Below are positions 14,031 through 17,632 of a stretch of 17,632 nt of DNA, piece after piece (position 1 is the first letter of the stretch; each line of letters begins with the position of its first letter). The stretch is from the NCBI GenBank assembly GCA_027482795.1, contig JAIXVS010000073.1, positions 1 through 17,632 of the forward strand, read 5' to 3'. The stretch comes from Rhodobacter sp. (lineage in GTDB: Bacteria; Pseudomonadota; Alphaproteobacteria; Rhodobacterales; Rhodobacteraceae). A program made the position numbers and the translations under genes. The notes under the pieces were generated by a model, which did not search any database, was not told the DNA's origin, and saw nothing but the letters and a program-made list of their open reading frames with translations.

Positions 14031-14200
14031 CTACAGCACCGTCGCGGCCCACAGCAAAGCCGCCTCGCTCTGATCCTCATCGCGGTGTTCCCACAAATGC
14101 CGCACCGTGCATTTGCGAAGCTCTGGTGAATACGGCTTCGCGGTCGTCTTCTTTTGTGCATGTTCGATAATGGGCAATTCTCCGATAGCTTTGCCCTCCG
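14031..14200 (-). mobile_element. IS3-family remnant: N-terminal part of orfA
   Basis: The - strand frame reads PIIEHAQKKTTAKPYSPELR, then KCTVRHLWEHRDEDQSEAALLWAATVL, and stops. The YSPELR-x3-VR-x4-EHRDE-x-SEAA pattern is that of IS3-family OrfA helix-turn-helix proteins. The TGAACCGCCC at 14219-14210, a typical IS3-group terminal start, lies just outside it. Everything after the first ~45 residues, and all of orfB, is missing or scrambled. This is a dead element end. Confidence 0.6.
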
Positions 14201-14202
14201 CT

Positions 14203-14234
14203 AAAGACAGGGCGGTTCAAAGACAGGGCGGTTC
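14203..14234. repeat. 16-bp tandem duplication at the IS remnant end
   Basis: AAAGACAGGGCGGTTC occurs twice head to tail (14203-14218 and 14219-14234). It contains the putative terminal inverted repeat of the IS3 remnant, so the end itself has been duplicated. Confidence 0.7.
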
Positions 14235-14288
14235 GCTGTAACGATAGAAATCCGGCGCGATATTGTCGGTCAACCAAGCGCGGATCAA
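14217..14288 (-). pseudogene. C-terminal fragment interrupted by the IS remnant
   Basis: A 23-codon stretch reading LIRAWLTDNIAPDFYRYSEP followed by PCL and stop. It looks like the end of a gene truncated where the IS end begins: its last codons and stop lie inside the duplicated IS terminus. The family is not recognised. Confidence 0.35.
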
Positions 14289-14373
14289 AAGTGGAAACGT
14301 TTGATCGCCGCGCTCTCAACTATGCCGATCGTGGTGTAGTAGTGCCCAAGATAGCGGAATGCAAAGCGCTGGT

Positions 14374-14676
14374 TCAGCTGGCATCGTTCTTTGTGCCGTC
14401 GGTCCACATCTTGCGCAAATCATCGATATGGCCGCGGACAGTCCGCTCGTTGGTGACCTTATGGCCACTCGAACGTGCAACGAATGATTGCTGAATATCT
14501 GTGGCCATCTCGACTTCGGATGCTTGGATTACACGATCGCGGAAGCGCTTTGCAATCGCCCCTCACCCTGCACGCGATCAGAGTTTCGGGCACCGCGCGA
14601 TTGCTTGGCCCGAACCGATAGGCATACACGGCCACGTTCTTTAGGTCGTGGGTGAAAGAAAGACCGGCAGCAGATG
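14374..14676 (-). pseudogene. decayed gene fragment, family not recognised
   Basis: Two frames joined by a shift near 14560 give a continuous-looking protein: SAAGLSFTHDLKNVAVYAYR and FGPSNRAVPETLIACR, then AIAKRFRDRVIQASEVEMAT and DIQQSFVARSSGHKVTNERT, ending VRGHIDDLRKMWTDGTKNDAS and stop. The second half resembles a winged-helix DNA-binding segment, as in replication or mobile-element proteins, but I cannot name it. No intact start is present. Confidence 0.45.
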
Positions 14677-14944
14677 ATCACGGGCAAAATCAGGCAAGAA
14701 CCTATGTCAGCTAACCTATAACCGCACTAAGCGGCAGGAAACGGCCAAGGACGTCAAACCCCTTTAGCGAAAAGAGGATTTCAGCCACAATCCAACAGAA
14801 AAATGCGCTTTGGCAGGTTTAGGCGCGCAAAAGCCGTAGCGGCCGCCGTTTAACCCTTTCTGCCTCAGTTTTTGAAGTCAGGCGCAGCGGTTCGCGCCCG
14901 CCCTTACCTCGCGCGCCCCGGCTGGGCGTCGGCATGTGCCGAAC
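14677..14944. other. non-coding stretch, nothing recognised
   Basis: No frame with a ribosome site or family motif on either strand. It probably belongs to the decayed region to its left. Confidence 0.4.
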
Positions 14945-14972
14945 AGCGCGCGGGCGTTTGTGCCCGCGCGCT
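14945..14972 (-). terminator. GC-rich hairpin terminator after the RTX gene
   Basis: A perfect 11-bp stem, AGCGCGCGGGC (14945-14955) with GCCCGCGCGCT (14962-14972), and a 6-base loop. It starts 22 bases past the RTX stop. Only a short T-poor tail follows in the leftward direction, so termination may be partly Rho-assisted. Confidence 0.7.
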
Positions 14973-14994
14973 TGTTTGTGTCACGTTGGGCGGC

Positions 14995-17632
14995 CTACCA
15001 GATCACCATATCGGCGACGACCTTGGCTTCGCTGGCCTTCAGCGTCCGTCTTGCTGATGTGCCATATCCTGCGAAGTCCCCCGATGCCAGTTCTGGGAAC
15101 AGCGCCAGAATTTCGGCGCGGGCGTCTTCGGCCAGCGCTCCCCAGCCGATTTCGCCGGGGTGGAAGCTTTCCGATGGTGCGCCCTCGGCGAAGACGATCT
15201 CGTGGGTGTCGAACAGCATGTGGAAGTATTCCACCTCGCCGCCTTCGACCCGTAGGATCGTGCTGTCATTGACCAGATGTTTGGCCGCGACCAGCACTTC
15301 GTCATCACCAAACAGCATTTCCGCCTGCCAGCCGCCCAGCAGCATACGGTGCTGCGGGGATACCTTCAGATCGCGGGTGTTGCCGAGTGCGCCCGCCTTA
15401 ATCAAAATAGGCGCGACGCTGCCTGTGGCGGCGACTTTGGTCGACCCAATCCAGCGGATCGGTTGGTAATCATGGTCCGCCGTGCGCACCAGATCGCCCA
15501 CTTGCAAGCTTTCAATCGCAACCTCGCCCTCGGCCGTGTCGATCATCGTGCCTGCGGCAAAGCACACCACCACACGTTCGATTTGGCTGAACTGCACCGT
15601 CACATCTTGGTTCGCGGCATTGCGATAGGTCGCCGTGCCCGATTCCGATGTGGTGCCGTTCCATGTTGGGTCAGCCTGATTATAGACCACCTGCACATTG
15701 GTGCCGCCCGTCAGATCCAGCACATCGCCCGTAGAGCCGTTGGTTGGGTCGGACGCGTCTTCGCCCGTCTCACCGCCCTGCACCAGAACCGTAGCAGTCC
15801 CAGTCAGCGCAGGGTTGATCGAGAAGACATCATCGCCGCCGTCGCCAAAGGCTTGGTCATTGGCCCCGATGACGATGTCATCATCGCCGTCGCCGCCGAC
15901 CAGAATATCGCGCCCTTCGCCGCCCACCAGCGTATCGCTGCCCGCGCCGCCATCGATCGTATCGTTGCCGATACCGCCATCCAGGCTGTCATTGCCGATG
16001 CCACCATTGATGATGTCATTGCCCTGCTCGCCAAAGACGCGGTCATTGCCCTCATCACCGTTCAGGAAGTCATCATCGATGCCGCCATAGATCGTGTCAT
16101 TGTCCGCGCCGCCATAAATGCTGTCGGCATCTTCGCCGCCGTAGACCAGATCATTGCCCGCCTCGCCATACAGAAGGTCGGTTGAGTTGTCGGTGACAGG
16201 GTCCGCCCCGCCCGCATCTGGCAGGTCAAACACCGCCGAGGCCGCAAAGTCAGGGTCGGTATTGGCCAGCGCGCCAAAGACCGTATCATCGCCCGCGCCG
16301 CCGTAGATCGTATCGCGGCCCTCGTTGCCAGCGATACTGTCATTGCCGATCCCGCCTTCGACGCGGTCATCGTCAAAGCCCGCATCGATGCTGTCATTGC
16401 CCGCGCCGCCATAGATCGTGTCATTGTCATCCCCAGACAAGACCGTATCATTGCCATCCCCTGCGATGATGCTGTCGCGGTCATCGTTCGGGTTCGGATC
16501 GGCCGTATAGCTGGCGAGTGGGTTGCCCGGAACGGTCAGCCCAATGTTCGGGATGCCATTGCCCACGGTGGTGCGGGTGTTGATAAAGTCATCGCCCAAA
16601 CCTGCGTCAACCGTATCATTGCCCTCGCCGCCATAGATGGTGTCATTGCCATCGCCCGCGCGCAGGCTGTCATTGCCCAGACCGCCTTCGATGCTGTCAG
16701 CCCCCGCATCGCCGATGACAAAATCTTCGCCATCGCCGCCCAGCAGCGTGTCATTGTCATCGCCGCCGACCAGCGTATCATTGCCAGCCCCGCCGATCAG
16801 GCTGTCATTGCCCGCATCGCCTGCAAGGATGTCATTGCCAGCCCCGCCGTCGGCGCTGTCATTGCCCGCGCCAAGGATCGCCGTGTCATCGCCCGCGCCC
16901 GTGCCGACCGTGTCATCGCCAGCCCCCGCATCGACATAATCGTTGCCCGCGCCTGCGGCCACCGTGTCATTGCCCGTGCCCGCAAAGACTTGATCATTGC
17001 CCGCGCCCATTGTGACAGAGTCATTGCCCGCGCCCGTTTCCAGCTGGAACGGATCAACCGCCGCCGTGCCATCAACAGTATCATTGCCCGACCCCGTGCG
17101 AATGATCTCGATCTCGCGGAAGCCCAGATCAGGCAAGACATCGCCATCAAGGCCGCCCACGCTGCCCGCACCTGGGTTGGCGTTGTTCAGAACAACGTCA
17201 AGGTTCTGCGTCGCCGCGCCCAGATCCAGCACATCGCCCACATTGCCATTCTCAAGCCCAGCAGCATCGCCTTTGGTGCCATCGCTGCCGCCTTCAATCA
17301 GCGCTTCGATGGGCGCAGTATCGGTCGGATCAAGCGTGAAGACATCATCGCCGCCGCCGCCAAAGGCCCGATCTTCGCCGCCCACCGCGATGTCATCGTC
17401 CCCTGCGCCGCCGTCCAGCGTGTCATTGCCAAGACCGCCCGCCAGCGTGTCAGACCCGTCGCCGCCAAGGACGCTGTCATTGCCAGCCCCGCCTGCGACG
17501 CTGTCATTGCCAACGCCGCCGTCAACCGTGTCGTTGTCCGCGCCGCCGTCCAGCGTGTCGCTGCCTTCGCCGCCAAGGACCAAATCCGCCCCTGCCCCGC
17601 CTGTGACAGAATCGTTGCCAAGCCCGCCGTCG
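14995..17632 (-). CDS. RTX calcium-binding protein with C-terminal Hint domain (5' end outside window)
   Basis: The frame is open from the right edge to TAG at 14995-14997 (about 878 residues visible). Most is tandem nonapeptide repeats of the GGxGxDxUx type (for example GGAGNDTVYGG-like units), which fold into Ca2+-filled beta-rolls outside the cell; such proteins leave by type I secretion. Two related ~105-residue non-repeat modules interrupt or end the repeats (about 17050-17400 and 15575-15890). The last ~195 residues are a Hint_2-type domain. It opens with VVCFAAGTMI, where Cys is the expected nucleophile, and contains LQVGDLVRTADH, LKVSPQHRMLL and FHMLFDTHEIVFAEGAPSES, then ends ADMVIW. 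Such RTX-Hint fusions are common in Rhodobacterales. The domain may cleave or link the protein after secretion. No transporter genes are visible here. Confidence 0.93.
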   Translation of the reverse strand, partial: DGGLGNDSVTGGAGADLVLGGEGSDTLDGGADNDTVDGGVGNDSVAGGAGNDSVLGGDGSDTLAGGLGNDTLDGGAGDDDIAVGGEDRAFGGGGDDVFTLDPTDTAPIEALIEGGSDGTKGDAAGLENGNVGDVLDLGAATQNLDVVLNNANPGAGSVGGLDGDVLPDLGFREIEIIRTGSGNDTVDGTAAVDPFQLETGAGNDSVTMGAGNDQVFAGTGNDTVAAGAGNDYVDAGAGDDTVGTGAGDDTAILGAGNDSADGGAGNDILAGDAGNDSLIGGAGNDTLVGGDDNDTLLGGDGEDFVIGDAGADSIEGGLGNDSLRAGDGNDTIYGGEGNDTVDAGLGDDFINTRTTVGNGIPNIGLTVPGNPLASYTADPNPNDDRDSIIAGDGNDTVLSGDDNDTIYGGAGNDSIDAGFDDDRVEGGIGNDSIAGNEGRDTIYGGAGDDTVFGALANTDPDFAASAVFDLPDAGGADPVTDNSTDLLYGEAGNDLVYGGEDADSIYGGADNDTIYGGIDDDFLNGDEGNDRVFGEQGNDIINGGIGNDSLDGGIGNDTIDGGAGSDTLVGGEGRDILVGGDGDDDIVIGANDQAFGDGGDDVFSINPALTGTATVLVQGGETGEDASDPTNGSTGDVLDLTGGTNVQVVYNQADPTWNGTTSESGTATYRNAANQDVTVQFSQIERVVVCFAAGTMIDTAEGEVAIESLQVGDLVRTADHDYQPIRWIGSTKVAATGSVAPILIKAGALGNTRDLKVSPQHRMLLGGWQAEMLFGDDEVLVAAKHLVNDSTILRVEGGEVEYFHMLFDTHEIVFAEGAPSESFHPGEIGWGALAEDARAEILALFPELASGDFAGYGTSARRTLKASEAKVVADMVIW
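15890..17632 (-). repeat. RTX nonapeptide repeat array
   Basis: Dozens of 27-bp units coding GGxGND-type nonapeptides. On the + strand they show as recurring GCCGCCATAGATCGTGTCATTG-like words. The array is broken at about 16190-16260 and 16490-16570 by spacer segments and at about 17050-17400 by a non-repeat module. It continues past the right edge. Confidence 0.9.

Noticed and set aside
15277..16185. 302-codon + strand frame
   Set aside because: Antisense of the RTX-Hint gene; its AVIxxDAIDDVIA-like periodicity is just the complement of the RTX repeats.
15890..17632. Regularly spaced repeated words that could suggest a CRISPR array
   Set aside because: The 27-bp period is coding (RTX nonapeptides), repeats are degenerate, and there are no unique spacers of constant length.

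Overview
The window reads as chromosomal or large-replicon DNA of an alphaproteobacterium, most likely Rhodobacterales (Roseobacter/Rhodobacter relatives). This rests on GC-rich coding with strong third-position bias, an RTX protein ending in a Hint_2-type domain, an HpcH/HpaI aldolase and a PepSY/DUF2271 cluster with its own two-component system. No rRNA, tRNA, CRISPR or complete mobile element was seen.

Left part (1-5233): a leftward set (partial PepSY membrane protein, DUF2271 protein, small PepSY protein) is divergent from a QseB/PmrA-like response regulator and its histidine kinase. They share a symmetric double operator at 1544-1622. A VIT/CCC1-type Fe/Mn transporter gene and an HpcH/HpaI aldolase gene follow on the + strand. 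Metal or redox homeostasis at the envelope is the likely theme of the first six genes.

Centre (5493-9737, - strand): a tightly coupled six-gene operon ending in a good intrinsic terminator. In transcription order it encodes an unrecognised 218-aa protein, a KASIII (FabH-like) enzyme with an intact Cys-His-Asn triad, a DltC-like acyl carrier protein, a membrane-anchored SGNH protein, a DltB/AlgI-like MBOAT and a 48-aa single-span membrane peptide with a tyrosine three residues from its C-terminus. This has the parts list of a Dlt-type envelope acylation system (DltB, DltC, DltD and DltX equivalents), but a ketoacyl synthase stands where the adenylating enzyme DltA would be. The inferred job is moving an acyl group made or loaded on the ACP across the inner membrane, via MBOAT and possibly the peptide tyrosine, onto an unknown envelope glycan. 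This is the best candidate here for an undescribed system. The base composition looks less GC-rich than the flanks, which suggests acquisition.

Right-centre (10047-13768, - strand): a large surface protein with five ~99-aa Ig-like repeats, a cadherin-like domain and a C-terminal beta-barrel. It is broken in the sequence given: the barrel is displaced at a run of seven G, and a good signal peptide lies out of frame upstream of a run of six A. This is either phase variation by slippage, a decaying gene, or sequence error.

Right (13769-17632): an AT-rich regulatory stretch, then decayed DNA with an IS3-family orfA remnant and two unrecognised gene fragments. Last comes the C-terminal 862+ residues of an RTX calcium-binding protein with a Hint domain, followed by an 11-bp GC hairpin terminator. 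The RTX gene starts beyond the window. Together the autotransporter-like protein, the RTX protein and the acylation operon make this a cell-surface accessory region.
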